The notes under the pieces are model-generated. The model saw only the letters and a list, made by a program, of their open reading frames with translations. It had not been told where the DNA came from and did not search any database. From assembly GCA_026391855.1 (NCBI GenBank), contig JAPLDE010000153.1, positions 33,052 to 70,093 on the forward strand: a DNA stretch of 37,042 nt, in the 5' to 3' direction. Numbering within the stretch: the stretch's first letter is position 1; the number at the start of each line of letters is the position of its first letter. The position numbers and the translations under genes are program-made. The DNA comes from Bacteroidota bacterium (lineage in GTDB: Bacteria; Bacteroidota; Bacteroidia; Bacteroidales; CAIXZF01). Below, piece after piece: positions 7,311-16,247 of this stretch.

Positions 7311-10300
7311 ATGACCTGGGAATATTCAGAAGACAATTTGATAGAACAAACCACTATGGATTTGTTTTTCAATCAGTTGGGTTGGGATACTGCTTATGCC
7401 TATAACAAAGAAACTTTTGGGGAAGGTAGCACCCTGGGCAGATTGAACAAAAAAGAAGTGCTGCTGAAGAGAATCTTCCTGGAAAAGTTAAAACAGTTCA
7501 ATCCTAAATTACCGGAACAAGCCTATCAAAATGCCTTTGAAAAACTCACAGAAGAGAGCATAACCAGGTCTTTGCCTGAGATCAACCATGAAAAGTATCA
7601 GCTTTTGAGAGATGGGATTCCGGTTGACTTCATCAACGAAAAAGGCGAACTGGTAAAAAACAAGAAGCTGATAGTTTTTGATTTTGAAACTGCTGAAAAT
7701 AACAATTTCCTGGCTGTCAGGCAATTATGGATACAGGGAAAGAGTAACAGGGAGAGAAGACCGGACATCATCGGATTTGTTAACGGGATTCCACTCCTTT
7801 TTATCGAGCTGAAAGCAGCCCATAAAAAACTGGAGAATGCTTACAACGACAATTTCACCGATTATAAAGATGTGATTCCCAGGCTCTTCTATTACAACTC
7901 CTTTGTATTACTGAGCAATGGTATCGAAAGCCGGATCGGGAGCATTACAGGTAAGTATCAGCACTTCCATGAGTGGAAAAGGATTACCGAAGAGGACGAA
8001 GGCATTGTTGCCCTGGACCGGATTATTGTGGGTATTTGCGAGAAAAGCAGGTTCATTGACCTCTTTGAGAATTTCATCCTCTTCGACAACACCCTTGGTA
8101 AAGTGGTAAAATTGATTGCCAGAAATCACCAGTTTATCGGGGTAAACAAAGCCATCGGGAATATCAAACTGAAAGAACAGTTATACAAACTCGGCAAAAT
8201 CAGTTCAGAGGAAAAGCAGAAACTGGGTGTATTCTGGCATACCCAGGGAAGCGGAAAATCATATTCCATGGTTTTCATGTGCCAGAAGATACACCGCAAA
8301 TTTACAGGGAGTTACACCTTTCTTGTCGTTACCGACCGAAATGAACTGGATACTCAGATATATGGTACATTCGGCGGCGTGGGAGCCGTGCCACAGGTCA
8401 AGGCAGGTTCTAAAGATTCTATCAAAGCCAACAGTGGCAAGCACCTGAAAGAGCTGCTGGGATCTGAACACCGCTATCTGTTTTCCCTGATCCACAAATT
8501 CAATTTTGAAGAAGTGATTACAGAGCGGGATAACATCATCGTTATTTCTGATGAGGCTCACCGCACACAAGGGGGCCAACTTGCACTGAACCTGAGAAAT
8601 GCCTTGCCCAATGCTTCATTTATAGGTTTTACCGGAACCCCACTGTTCAAAGACGATGAACTGACCCGGAGGATCTTTGGTGATTATGTCTCCCGTTACG
8701 ACTTCAAACGTAGTGTTGATGACGGGGCTACTGTCCCCTTGTATTATGAAAACCGGGGCGAATACCTGGGTCTGAAGAATCCTGCCATCAACGACCAGAT
8801 CAGGGCTGTTATAGATACAGAAACCGAAGACCTGGATAGCGACCAGCGCAGCCTGGCAGAACAACTTTTTGCCCGAGAATATCCCATTCTTACTGCCCGT
8901 AAAAGACTGGATGCCATAGCAAAAGATGTCGTCTGGCATTTTTGTAACCGGGGATACAAAGGCAAAGGGATGTTCATCGCACTTGATAAGCTGACTGCTG
9001 TCAGAATGTATGATCTGATCACCTTTCACTGGAGACAGGCAGTTGAACAATTGGAGAAAGAAGTTGCCAAAGGCAAATATGGTGACCAGGAAGTGCTTGA
9101 GAAAAGCCGTGAACTGAAATGGATCAAAGAAACGGAAGTCTGTGTTGTTGTCAGTTCTGAACAAAACGAGATCCAAAAATTTCAAAAATGGGACCTGGAC
9201 ATTGAACCCCATCGGGAAAAAATGAATACCCAGGACCTGGAAACAAGGTTCAAAGATGAGAATGACCCTTTCCGCTTTGTGATCGTTTGCGCCATGTGGA
9301 TCACAGGCTTTGATGTCCCGACACTTTCCACTCTGTACCTGGACAAACCATTAAAATCACATACCCTGATGCAGGCAATCGCCAGAGCCAACCGCATCAG
9401 TGAAGGCAAGAACAATGGCCTGATCGTCGATTATATTGAAACCTATACAGCCCTGCTGGACGCACTGGCAATTTATGGTACTGGTGGTGATGAGGAGGAT
9501 GGAGAGGAACCGGAAGCACCTGTGAAACCAAAAGAAGACTTGATTCGTCAGTTGGAAGAAGCCCTGCAAAGCACTGAAACATTTTTGCAGGAGGAAGTAA
9601 ATTTCAACCTTGATACTTTAATCATTGCCAGTGGGTTAGAGAAACTGGCCGCCATGGAAAAGGGCGTAAATGCCATCTATACCAATGATGAAACAAAGCG
9701 GAAATTTCAGATCCTGGCCAGAGAGGTCTTTAAGAAATACAAAGCCCTGCAGCCAGATAAACTTCTGAATCAGTACTCTTCCCGAAAGAATGCCATAGAT
9801 GTGTTATACTCTGCCATTGAAGACAAAATTGAAAGTGCAGATGTGGCTGAGATCATGAAGAAAATCCAGGATGTGGTGGATGAGTCTATTGAAAATATTG
9901 TGGCAGAGCCGAACTATAACACAGGCAAAATCATTGACTTAAGCGGGTTAAACTTTGAAATCATAGAGAAGTATTTCCTGAAAGCTGAGCATAAGAATTC
10001 CATTGTCCAATCTCTGAAGGACAAGATAGAAAAGAGACTCAGGATGATGGTAGACAAAAACCCATTAAGGGTTGACTTTTACCAGCGTTACCAGGAAATC
10101 ATTGATGAGTACAACCGTGGCAAAGATGCCGCCACCATTGAGGAAACCTTTAAAAAACTCATAGAGTTCGTCAATTCATTAACTGAGGAAGAAGCGGATA
10201 CCAAGCGGGAAGGATTATCAGAAGAACAGAAAGCCATCTTCGACATTCTCCGTAAACCCAACCTATCAGAAAAAGACAGGAAAAAGATAAAAGAAATAGC

Positions 10301-10529
10301 CATCGAGCTCCTGGAAGAATTGAAGAAAGACAAGCTAAAAGTAGAGCAATGGTCAGAAAAATCAGTAACCGCAGCAGCCGTCTTTAATGCCGTCAGCAAA
10401 ACCTTATTTGAGTCCTTACCCTATCCAACCTACCAGTCCGATGACATTGATCTGAAGACGAATTTGGTCTACGAACATTTAAAGCATCAGTATTTTGGTG
10501 GAGGTTTAAGTATTTATGGGACTTACTAG
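7311..10529 (+). CDS. hsdR: Type I restriction endonuclease subunit HsdR
   Basis: HsdR is the ATP-dependent translocase and nuclease of the type I enzyme. The 1072-residue protein shows an N-terminal PD-(D/E)XK nuclease with D152 (RRPDIIGF) and E166-x-K168 (FIELKAAH). The helicase Walker A is HTQGSGKS at 310-317, the DEAH box is at 414-417, motif III is GFTGTPLF, and a late helicase motif contains QAIARANRISEG. A long helical C-terminal region follows, as in other HsdR proteins. All motifs are present, so it should be functional. It is the last gene of the island, only 13 nt after mcrC, so HsdR expression is probably tied to McrBC and separated from HsdM/HsdS by about 3.5 kb. The next gene is convergent. 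Confidence 0.96.
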   Translation: MTWEYSEDNLIEQTTMDLFFNQLGWDTAYAYNKETFGEGSTLGRLNKKEVLLKRIFLEKLKQFNPKLPEQAYQNAFEKLTEESITRSLPEINHEKYQLLRDGIPVDFINEKGELVKNKKLIVFDFETAENNNFLAVRQLWIQGKSNRERRPDIIGFVNGIPLLFIELKAAHKKLENAYNDNFTDYKDVIPRLFYYNSFVLLSNGIESRIGSITGKYQHFHEWKRITEEDEGIVALDRIIVGICEKSRFIDLFENFILFDNTLGKVVKLIARNHQFIGVNKAIGNIKLKEQLYKLGKISSEEKQKLGVFWHTQGSGKSYSMVFMCQKIHRKFTGSYTFLVVTDRNELDTQIYGTFGGVGAVPQVKAGSKDSIKANSGKHLKELLGSEHRYLFSLIHKFNFEEVITERDNIIVISDEAHRTQGGQLALNLRNALPNASFIGFTGTPLFKDDELTRRIFGDYVSRYDFKRSVDDGATVPLYYENRGEYLGLKNPAINDQIRAVIDTETEDLDSDQRSLAEQLFAREYPILTARKRLDAIAKDVVWHFCNRGYKGKGMFIALDKLTAVRMYDLITFHWRQAVEQLEKEVAKGKYGDQEVLEKSRELKWIKETEVCVVVSSEQNEIQKFQKWDLDIEPHREKMNTQDLETRFKDENDPFRFVIVCAMWITGFDVPTLSTLYLDKPLKSHTLMQAIARANRISEGKNNGLIVDYIETYTALLDALAIYGTGGDEEDGEEPEAPVKPKEDLIRQLEEALQSTETFLQEEVNFNLDTLIIASGLEKLAAMEKGVNAIYTNDETKRKFQILAREVFKKYKALQPDKLLNQYSSRKNAIDVLYSAIEDKIESADVAEIMKKIQDVVDESIENIVAEPNYNTGKIIDLSGLNFEIIEKYFLKAEHKNSIVQSLKDKIEKRLRMMVDKNPLRVDFYQRYQEIIDEYNRGKDAATIEETFKKLIEFVNSLTEEEADTKREGLSEEQKAIFDILRKPNLSEKDRKKIKEIAIELLEELKKDKLKVEQWSEKSVTAAAVFNAVSKTLFESLPYPTYQSDDIDLKTNLVYEHLKHQYFGGGLSIYGTY

Positions 10530-10584
10530 GGTGTACATCTTTGGAGAAAGTGCATCCATTTTTATGAAACTAATTCTTTAACTC

Positions 10585-11244
10585 TTAATCCTTAATACAT
10601 CGGACTGACATTCCCAAACTTTTGTTGTTACCACTTACATCTCGTCCATTTTGATTAATAATTAAACTCCATGGCCCGAAGAAACCGCCTCTTTCGGAAG
10701 ACCAAAAGCAATCTTCAAGTCCCATACCACTAAATTTAAAAGGTGAAAATATAGGAATAACATCTTTGCATCCACATTTATTGAGCGAAAAACCCTGGCC
10801 CTCATTTTTTAAATAGAACAGAAGCTCCTTAAATTCATCTTTTGATGGCAAATGCCATCCACTTGGACATATATTCTGAGCCGAAAACCATTCGTACAAA
10901 TAACCACATTTTTTCAAATTACTGTCATCATAATTATAAACCCAAAATTTATACTTATCCATGTCATTATTATTAATATAATATTGTGAATTAGTTGGAT
11001 TGAATGCAAGGTTTTCCGCAAACCAGAATTGTGTTCCTGCTTTTACGATTGAATATTCTTTCCTATCTCGTTGGTCAGTAAACTTAGAAAATTCAGGTTT
11101 AGGCTGCACCACAACGGGTTTGGTCTTTATATTGGGGACACTTTGTCTATAAACATCATCTTCTGGTACTCTGGCCTGATAAGCGCTTTTACAACCGGCC
11201 AGGGTAATGAAAAGAATGGAGGCAAGTGTTACTAGAGCTTTCAT
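10585..11244 (-). CDS. FISUMP-domain lipoprotein
   Basis: The 219-residue product starts with a lipoprotein signal (hydrophobic core then LAGC, lipidated Cys18) and should be anchored in an envelope membrane. The rest matches the Fibrobacter succinogenes major paralogous (FISUMP) domain: FWFAENL, CGYLYEWFSAQNICPSGWHL, an FWSS block, and the terminal SVRCIKD. These domains are abundant in Fibrobacteres and Bacteroidetes, but their molecular role is not established. It converges on hsdR with 55 nt between the stop codons. Base composition is AT-rich like the island, so it may belong to the same accessory segment. Confidence 0.85.
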   Translation of the reverse strand: MKALVTLASILFITLAGCKSAYQARVPEDDVYRQSVPNIKTKPVVVQPKPEFSKFTDQRDRKEYSIVKAGTQFWFAENLAFNPTNSQYYINNNDMDKYKFWVYNYDDSNLKKCGYLYEWFSAQNICPSGWHLPSKDEFKELLFYLKNEGQGFSLNKCGCKDVIPIFSPFKFSGMGLEDCFWSSERGGFFGPWSLIINQNGRDVSGNNKSLGMSVRCIKD

Positions 11245-11572
11245 AACATTATTTTAAAAATGATTAATATTTTTTATGCCATTTGCTATTGCAAAACAAA
11301 TACTACGGTTATGCTAAGATAAATTTTTTAGAGTTTCAGTCCACATTTTTAAAGCCCAGGTTGCCTGGTACATGTCAGCTTATTCCGGCAGGAGATGAAA
11401 AATATTTTGCAGATTCGGAAAAAGGCTTTACTTTTGCACCTCTCAAAAAACGGAGTAACGAAGAGTGAGAAACTAAAGCAAATCTACCTGTAATCTACCA
11501 ATATACGTAAGTAGAAGAATATCAATTACATATTGAGTCCCCTACGGACAACAAAACTGAATTAAACAAGTT
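11245..11572. other. Intergenic region between the FISUMP gene and rpsT
   Basis: This 328-nt region holds no convincing gene. It contains the rpsT promoter (11406-11436), giving a predicted 5' leader of about 130 nt. The leader has a short direct repeat ATCTACC near 11485-11505. About 20 nt before the rpsT start, GTCC and GGAC can form a small stem around CCTAC, extended imperfectly. S20 is autoregulated translationally in some bacteria, so the leader could have a role, but the structure is weak. Confidence 0.5.
11406..11436 (+). promoter_or_regulatory. Bacteroidota-type promoter of rpsT
   Basis: TTTG at 11406-11409 and TACTTTTG at 11429-11436 are separated by exactly 19 nt, matching the Bacteroidetes primary sigma consensus (TTTG, 19-21 nt, TAnnTTTG). 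Transcription should start near 11443. Confidence 0.75.
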
Positions 11573-11824
11573 ATGGCTTATCACAAATCAGCCCTGAAAA
11601 GAATCAGGCAAAACGAAAAAAAGAGAGTTCTCAACCGCTATCATGCCAGAACCATGAGAAATGCGTTAAAGAGATTTCGCAGTATGACCAGCAAGAACGA
11701 AGCCAATGAAAAGCTTCCCAGCCTGGTGTCTCTCATCGACAAACTTGCCAAGAAAGGCATTATTCATAAGAATAAGGCGGGCAATCTTAAATCGGGACTG
11801 ACCAAACAGGTGAATGCCTTATAA
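11573..11824 (+). CDS. rpsT: 30S ribosomal protein S20
   Basis: S20 binds 16S rRNA early in assembly of the small subunit. The 83-residue, very basic protein begins MAYHKSALKRIRQNEKKR and ends with the typical AGNLKSGLTKQVNAL helix; length is normal. It is a single-gene unit with its own promoter upstream and an intrinsic terminator directly downstream. Confidence 0.97.
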   Translation: MAYHKSALKRIRQNEKKRVLNRYHARTMRNALKRFRSMTSKNEANEKLPSLVSLIDKLAKKGIIHKNKAGNLKSGLTKQVNAL

Positions 11825-11848
11825 CTTTTCTTAAAGGAATTTCTGATG

Positions 11849-11887
11849 GAAAGGGTTGTTTCTGTAAAGAGACAGCCCTTTCTTGTT
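11849..11887 (+). terminator. Intrinsic terminator of rpsT
   Basis: AAGGGTTGTTTCT (11851-11863) pairs with AGAGACAGCCCTT (11868-11880) around a 4-nt loop, with two G-U pairs, and is followed by TCTTGTT. It lies about 25 nt after the rpsT stop and precedes the tandem-repeat tract. Confidence 0.75.
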
Positions 11888-11928
11888 ATATACCTTCATC
11901 AGGCCCGGGAGTCGGATTTACCATGGAA

Positions 11929-12124
11929 GGTTATGGGGGTTATGGGGGTTATGGGGGTTATGGAGGTTATGGAGGATATGGGTTATGGAGGTTATGGAGG
12001 TTATGGAGGTTATGGAGGTTATGGAGGTTATGGAGGTTATGGGGGTTATGGGGGTTATGGGGGTTATGGAGGTTATGGAGGTTATGGGGGTTATGGGGGT
12101 TATGGGGGTTATGGAGGTTATGGA
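11929..12124 (+). repeat. 9-bp minisatellite (GGTTATGGR), 21 units plus one 7-bp unit
   Basis: Twenty-one units of GGTTATGGG or GGTTATGGA run head to tail. One 7-bp variant (GGATATG, 11974-11980) falls after the fifth unit. The unit length is a multiple of three, so all three forward frames stay open (Gly-Tyr-Gly, Val-Met-Gly/Glu, and Trp-Arg/Gly-Leu repeats). The 7-bp unit switches frames. None of the frames has a convincing start, and the longest begins inside the rpsT terminator, so I read the tract as non-coding variable-number DNA. The G and A variants form blocks (GGG, AA, AAAAAA, GGG, AA, GGG, AA), suggesting duplications of sub-arrays. Confidence 0.9.
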
Positions 12125-12188
12125 GAAATAACTGGGAAAAAAGTCTTAAATTATTTCCATTTCATTCCTTTTTTTCATCTAAGGGGAT

Positions 12189-12890
12189 ATGGAAGAAAAC
12201 AAGCAACAAAACAGTATCAGACTGTGGGCCGAGGATGACCGCCCGCGGGAAAAACTTCTGCTGAAAGGCCGGCATGCGTTGAGCGACGCTGAGTTGATCG
12301 CCATTCTGCTGGGTACAGGTACACGGGGCGAGAGTGCCCTGGACCTGGCTAAGCGGATATTGCGGCATGCAAGTGATAATTTATTGGAACTCAGCCACTT
12401 ATCTATCAATGAATTGATTAACAGTTTCAAAGGCATGGGTCCGGCAAAGGCGATCACCCTGATGGCAGCCCTGGAGTTGGGTAACAGGAAAAGGATTTCG
12501 GAAGCCCTTCGCAGGGATAAGGTTTCGACCAGCAAGGATGCTTTTGAGTACCTGAAAAGCCGCATAGGCGACCCTACCCATGAGGAATTCTGGATACTGA
12601 TACTGAACCGTGCCAATGGCATCAGGGCAGGGTTACTGATCAGCGAAGGGGGGTTCTCGGGAACGGTGGCCGATCCTAAGAAAATTTTCCAGATCGCCCT
12701 GGAACATAAGGGTACTGCCATTATCCTGGGACATAACCATCCATCCGGGAACGTAAAACCCAGTGAGGCAGACATTTACCTGACCCGGAAAATGAAAGAA
12801 GCGGGAAACATTATGGACCTGCCTGTAATCGATCACATCATCATTGGTGAAGAAAATTATTTTAGCTTTGCAGATGAGGGACTTATGTAA
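12189..12890 (+). CDS. radC: RadC-family JAB/MPN-domain protein
   Basis: The 233-residue protein has an N-terminal helix-hairpin-helix-like region (about 1-100, with LLGTGTRGESALDLAKRIL and FKGMGPAKA). The C-terminal JAB1/MPN domain has a full metal motif H182-x-H184-P...S186...D195 (GHNHPSGNVKPSEAD). RadC was once linked to DNA repair, but that role was withdrawn and the substrate is unknown; the metal motif suggests hydrolase activity. It starts the + strand run radC-wecB-deacetylase-acyltransferase, with 14 nt to wecB, so it may be cotranscribed with envelope genes. Confidence 0.93.
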   Translation: MEENKQQNSIRLWAEDDRPREKLLLKGRHALSDAELIAILLGTGTRGESALDLAKRILRHASDNLLELSHLSINELINSFKGMGPAKAITLMAALELGNRKRISEALRRDKVSTSKDAFEYLKSRIGDPTHEEFWILILNRANGIRAGLLISEGGFSGTVADPKKIFQIALEHKGTAIILGHNHPSGNVKPSEADIYLTRKMKEAGNIMDLPVIDHIIIGEENYFSFADEGLM

Positions 12891-12904
12891 CACAAGCATT
12901 CTGC

Positions 12905-14053
12905 ATGATCAAAATCTTAACCGTTGTAGGCGCCAGGCCCCAGATCATCAAGGCATCGGCTGTCAGCCGGGCTGTCAGGGATCATTTCAATGATTCCATC
13001 AGTGAAATCATTGTTCATACCGGGCAACACTATGATGATAACATGTCGGAGGTGTTCTTCAGGGAATTGCAGGTGCCCCGTGCTGATTTTAACCTGGGAG
13101 TAGGATCGGCCAGCCACGGAACACAAACCGCCAGGATGATCGAAGGCATTGAAAAGGTGTTGCAGAGTGAGAAACCTGATTTTATTATCCTTTACGGAGA
13201 TACGAATTCAACATTGGCCGGTGCGGTGGCGGCATCGAAGATCCATATTCCGGTTGCCCATATTGAAGCAGGATTGCGATCGTTCAACAAGTCAATGCCG
13301 GAAGAGATCAACCGCATTGTGTGTGATCATGTATCCACGCTTTTATTCACCCCTACCACCACCGGACTTAAGAACCTCCTGGCCGAAGGGTTCAGATCCG
13401 ATACGGTGCAGCCTTTCAGTCCCGACAATCCCCATGTTTTCCATTGCGGGGACGTGATGTACGATAATTCGCTTTATTTTTCAACCCTGGCTGAGAAAAA
13501 CTCGACCATACTGCCGGATAATGAACTGGAACCGGGCAAGTTCATACTGGCAACCATCCACCGCGATCATAACACTGACAACCCGGAACGGCTCAACAAT
13601 CTGTTTGAAGCCATTCTGGAGATCACCCGGAGCTTTCAGTTCCCGATTGTTCTGCCTTTACATCCACGGACTTCAGGTGTGCTGGAAAGGAACATGAAAC
13701 CACAGGTACTGGAAGCAGTAAGGCATTCGCAACTGGTCTACCTGATACCGCCGGCCTCCTTTTTCGACATGATCATGCTGGAGAAGAACTGCCTGATGGT
13801 AATGACCGACTCGGGAGGTGTGCAGAAAGAATCCTATTTCTTTCAAAAACCCTGTCTGATCCTCCGTCCTGAGACCGAATGGGTTGAAATAGTTGAAGAA
13901 GGCTCCGGCAGGGTGACCGATACCAATCCAACCCTGATCCTGGAGGCTTTCAATCATTATGTTCAGCATCCGCCCCTTCATTTTCCTGCCATTTTTGGTG
14001 ACGGCCAGGCTGGCAGCTTTATTTGCCGCGAAATCCTCCAAAGTGTACCATGA
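12905..14053 (+). CDS. wecB: UDP-N-acetylglucosamine 2-epimerase (non-hydrolysing)
   Basis: This enzyme interconverts UDP-GlcNAc and UDP-ManNAc, supplying ManNAc-type sugars for surface polysaccharides. The 382-residue protein shows the GT-B fold landmarks of the family: VGARPQIIKASAV at the N-terminus, HTGQHYD, YGDTNSTLAGAVAASK, HIEAGLRSFNKSMPEEINR, and the C-terminal nucleotide-binding DSGGVQKESYF followed by LRPETEWVE. Length is normal. Its stop overlaps the next start (ATGA at 14050), indicating coupling to the deacetylase-like gene. Confidence 0.95.
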   Translation: MIKILTVVGARPQIIKASAVSRAVRDHFNDSISEIIVHTGQHYDDNMSEVFFRELQVPRADFNLGVGSASHGTQTARMIEGIEKVLQSEKPDFIILYGDTNSTLAGAVAASKIHIPVAHIEAGLRSFNKSMPEEINRIVCDHVSTLLFTPTTTGLKNLLAEGFRSDTVQPFSPDNPHVFHCGDVMYDNSLYFSTLAEKNSTILPDNELEPGKFILATIHRDHNTDNPERLNNLFEAILEITRSFQFPIVLPLHPRTSGVLERNMKPQVLEAVRHSQLVYLIPPASFFDMIMLEKNCLMVMTDSGGVQKESYFFQKPCLILRPETEWVEIVEEGSGRVTDTNPTLILEAFNHYVQHPPLHFPAIFGDGQAGSFICREILQSVP

Positions 14054-15285
14054 TCCTGATCCTTACCTCCTTTCCTTCCCGGCGTTTATCGTATACCCTG
14101 GATATCGTGCTGAAAGACCTTCTTGGTTTCGACTATGCAGTCACGAATAACGAAACGGAGTTCAGGACGGACAAGATCCTGGAAATTGACCCTGCTGTTG
14201 CATCTTATGAAGGGATCACGACCTTGTTTCACAGCGGAGAACCTGAACAGTTACTGCCGTTTGACATTTTTGCGTCTGTTTTCTACATGCTTTCACGGTA
14301 TGAAGAGTACCTGCCATTTGAGCCGGACACCTTCGGGCGATTCCCTGCAACGGCAAGCCTGGCCTATAAACACCAATTCCTACAGAAGCCGGTGGTGAAC
14401 CATTGGGCCCGAATGCTGGGGAAAGCCCTGAACAAGCTATATGCTGACCTTAATCCGTTCACAGGCCGTTATCGTTTCCAGCCTACGCTCGATATTGATG
14501 TTGCTTATGCATACCAGTGGAAAGGGATTCTCAGAAATATGGGCGGGTTTGCCCGTTCACTCAGTATGGGCAGGTTGTCTGATGTAAGAGAAAGAGCCCG
14601 TGTATTGATGGGCAGCCAGCAGGACCCGTATGACACATACAGCTTTCAGGCTGCGCTTCATGGCAGACATAGTCTGAAACCGGTGTTTTTTGTCCTGTTC
14701 GCGCAATACAGTACTTACGACAAAAACCTGCCGGTCCATCACCCCCAATTCAAATCGCTGATACAGTCACTGGCCAGGCAGGGCAAGGTTGGGATCCATC
14801 CTTCCTTTGCCTCCTTTACCCGGCCTGAACACCTTAAAATAGAGACCGGAAGGCTTTCACAGGTGCTTGGCCATCCTGTTCGTTGCAGCAGGCAGCATTT
14901 TCTGCTTCTTTCGATGCCGGAAACTTACCGCAGGCTTATTTCACTGGGCATCGAGGAGGACTACACAATGGGGTTTGCTTCCTTCCCCGGTTTCAGGGCA
15001 GGCATCTGCGATCCCTTTCCTTTTTATGACCTTGCCACCGAAGAAACCACTTCCCTGACCCTTTTCCCGTTTACCGTGATGGATGGTACGTTAAAAGACT
15101 ATATGCTGCTGGACCCTGCGCAAGCATCGGCGGTCATCCATACGCTGATTGAGGAAGTAAAAGCGGTGAACGGAATGTTCATCTCCCTCTGGCATAATGA
15201 ATCACTGAGCGACAGCTTTCGCTGGGCCCATTGGAGACAGGTATACGAAAAACTGGTGGAGGAAGCCTCTGAATTATATATATAA
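14050..15285 (+). CDS. Polysaccharide deacetylase-family protein (DUF7033 type)
   Basis: The product resembles the Bacteroidetes group of carbohydrate-esterase-4-like proteins with a DUF7033 N-terminal region (about 1-140). The following barrel carries QPTLDIDVAYAYQWKGILRN, VGIHPSFAS, EEDYTMGFASFPGFRAG and FISLWHNESL. These correspond in position to the Asp, His and closing His motifs of NodB-type deacetylases. The natural substrate is not known. I chose the ATG at 14050, which overlaps the wecB stop as ATGA, instead of the in-frame ATG at 14023 lying inside wecB; this gives 411 residues. The stop overlaps the next gene by one base. Context (wecB, acyltransferase) points to a surface-glycan or envelope pathway. 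Confidence 0.8.
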   Translation: MILILTSFPSRRLSYTLDIVLKDLLGFDYAVTNNETEFRTDKILEIDPAVASYEGITTLFHSGEPEQLLPFDIFASVFYMLSRYEEYLPFEPDTFGRFPATASLAYKHQFLQKPVVNHWARMLGKALNKLYADLNPFTGRYRFQPTLDIDVAYAYQWKGILRNMGGFARSLSMGRLSDVRERARVLMGSQQDPYDTYSFQAALHGRHSLKPVFFVLFAQYSTYDKNLPVHHPQFKSLIQSLARQGKVGIHPSFASFTRPEHLKIETGRLSQVLGHPVRCSRQHFLLLSMPETYRRLISLGIEEDYTMGFASFPGFRAGICDPFPFYDLATEETTSLTLFPFTVMDGTLKDYMLLDPAQASAVIHTLIEEVKAVNGMFISLWHNESLSDSFRWAHWRQVYEKLVEEASELYI

Positions 15286-16214
15286 TGATGGATATCAGGT
15301 ATTTAGGCCACAATGATATTGACAGGAAACGATGGGATCATTGCATAGAATCAGCGATAAACGGGAACATTTATGCTTATTCCTGGTACCTGGATACCGT
15401 TTGTGACCGGTGGGACGCCTTGGTAGGCGACGATTATGACACTGTTTTCCCGTTGACACGAAAAAAAAAATTCGGCTTTGATTATTTGTACCAACCCGCT
15501 TTTTCCCAACAGCTGGGTGTTTTTACCAGGGGGCATCTGACACCGCAGATCGTGGATGAATTTCTGTCACTTATCCCGGCCAACTTTAAACTCATTGAAA
15601 TTCAGCTTAATTCGTTTAATAATCCTTCTCAATCTTCTTTTCAGATCCGGTTGAGGCCTAACCTGGAACTAGAGCTAATATCTGATTATCAGTCAATAAC
15701 AAAAAATTACTCTGAAAATACCAGGAGGAACCTTAAATCGGGACTGGCATCCGGCTGGACTGTGATTAACCATGCTTCTTTGGATACCCTGATCAGAATT
15801 TTCAGGAGTAACCGTGGGAAAGAGCTGAAAACGCTGAAACAGGAGGATTATACCCGGCTGGAAACCCTAATCCGCGAGTGCATTAAAAGGAATTGTGTAA
15901 AGGTATTGGGTGCGCGTAAGGAAGGCAGTGAGATGCATGCAGGTGCAGTTTTTGTGAGATCCCACAAAAAGCTGATCTTTCTGTTCTCTGCCACTGATGC
16001 GGTTGCCCGGAAAGAAGGAGCTATGCCTCTGATCATCAATAAGATGATTCAAGACAACAGCAGTACCGATCAGATCCTGGATTTCGAAGGCTCGGAGGAC
16101 CCGGGTCTGGCCAGGTTTTACAGGAGTTTCGGAGCAAAAGAGCTCCATTATCCCTTTATCAGCAGAGACACCTTACCGTGGTGGATAAGATACGGGCGAA
16201 AAATGACGAGGTGA
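15285..16214 (+). CDS. FemAB/GNAT-like acyltransferase
   Basis: The 309-residue protein resembles the FemAB/CelD (BioF2-like) group with a GNAT fold. Supporting segments are SWYLDTVCDRWDALVGDDY early, the ENTRRNLKSGLASGW basic helix, a central region with HAGAVFVRSHKKLIFLFSAT, and the late LDFEGSEDPGLARFYRSFGA motif. Such proteins transfer acyl or aminoacyl groups to cell-envelope precursors or lipids. The start overlaps the previous stop (TAATG), and a second in-frame ATG follows at 15288. It ends the operon that begins at radC. The exact substrate cannot be told from sequence. Confidence 0.75.
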   Translation: MMDIRYLGHNDIDRKRWDHCIESAINGNIYAYSWYLDTVCDRWDALVGDDYDTVFPLTRKKKFGFDYLYQPAFSQQLGVFTRGHLTPQIVDEFLSLIPANFKLIEIQLNSFNNPSQSSFQIRLRPNLELELISDYQSITKNYSENTRRNLKSGLASGWTVINHASLDTLIRIFRSNRGKELKTLKQEDYTRLETLIRECIKRNCVKVLGARKEGSEMHAGAVFVRSHKKLIFLFSATDAVARKEGAMPLIINKMIQDNSSTDQILDFEGSEDPGLARFYRSFGAKELHYPFISRDTLPWWIRYGRKMTR

Positions 16215-16247
16215 AGGAATGATGAGAAGGGTCTGGAGAGTTAATTT

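Noticed and set aside
8616..9212. A 198-codon antisense frame within hsdR
   Set aside because: It lies fully opposite a strongly recognised helicase region and has no domain of its own; a shadow of hsdR codon use.
11283..11468. A 61-codon frame upstream of rpsT
   Set aside because: It contains the well-formed rpsT promoter, has no recognisable domain and no good start context.
11846..12264. Three forward frames giving Gly-Tyr-, Val-Met- or Trp-Leu-rich proteins
   Set aside because: They are the product of a 9-bp tandem repeat; the longest starts inside the rpsT terminator and the 7-bp unit breaks every repeat frame.
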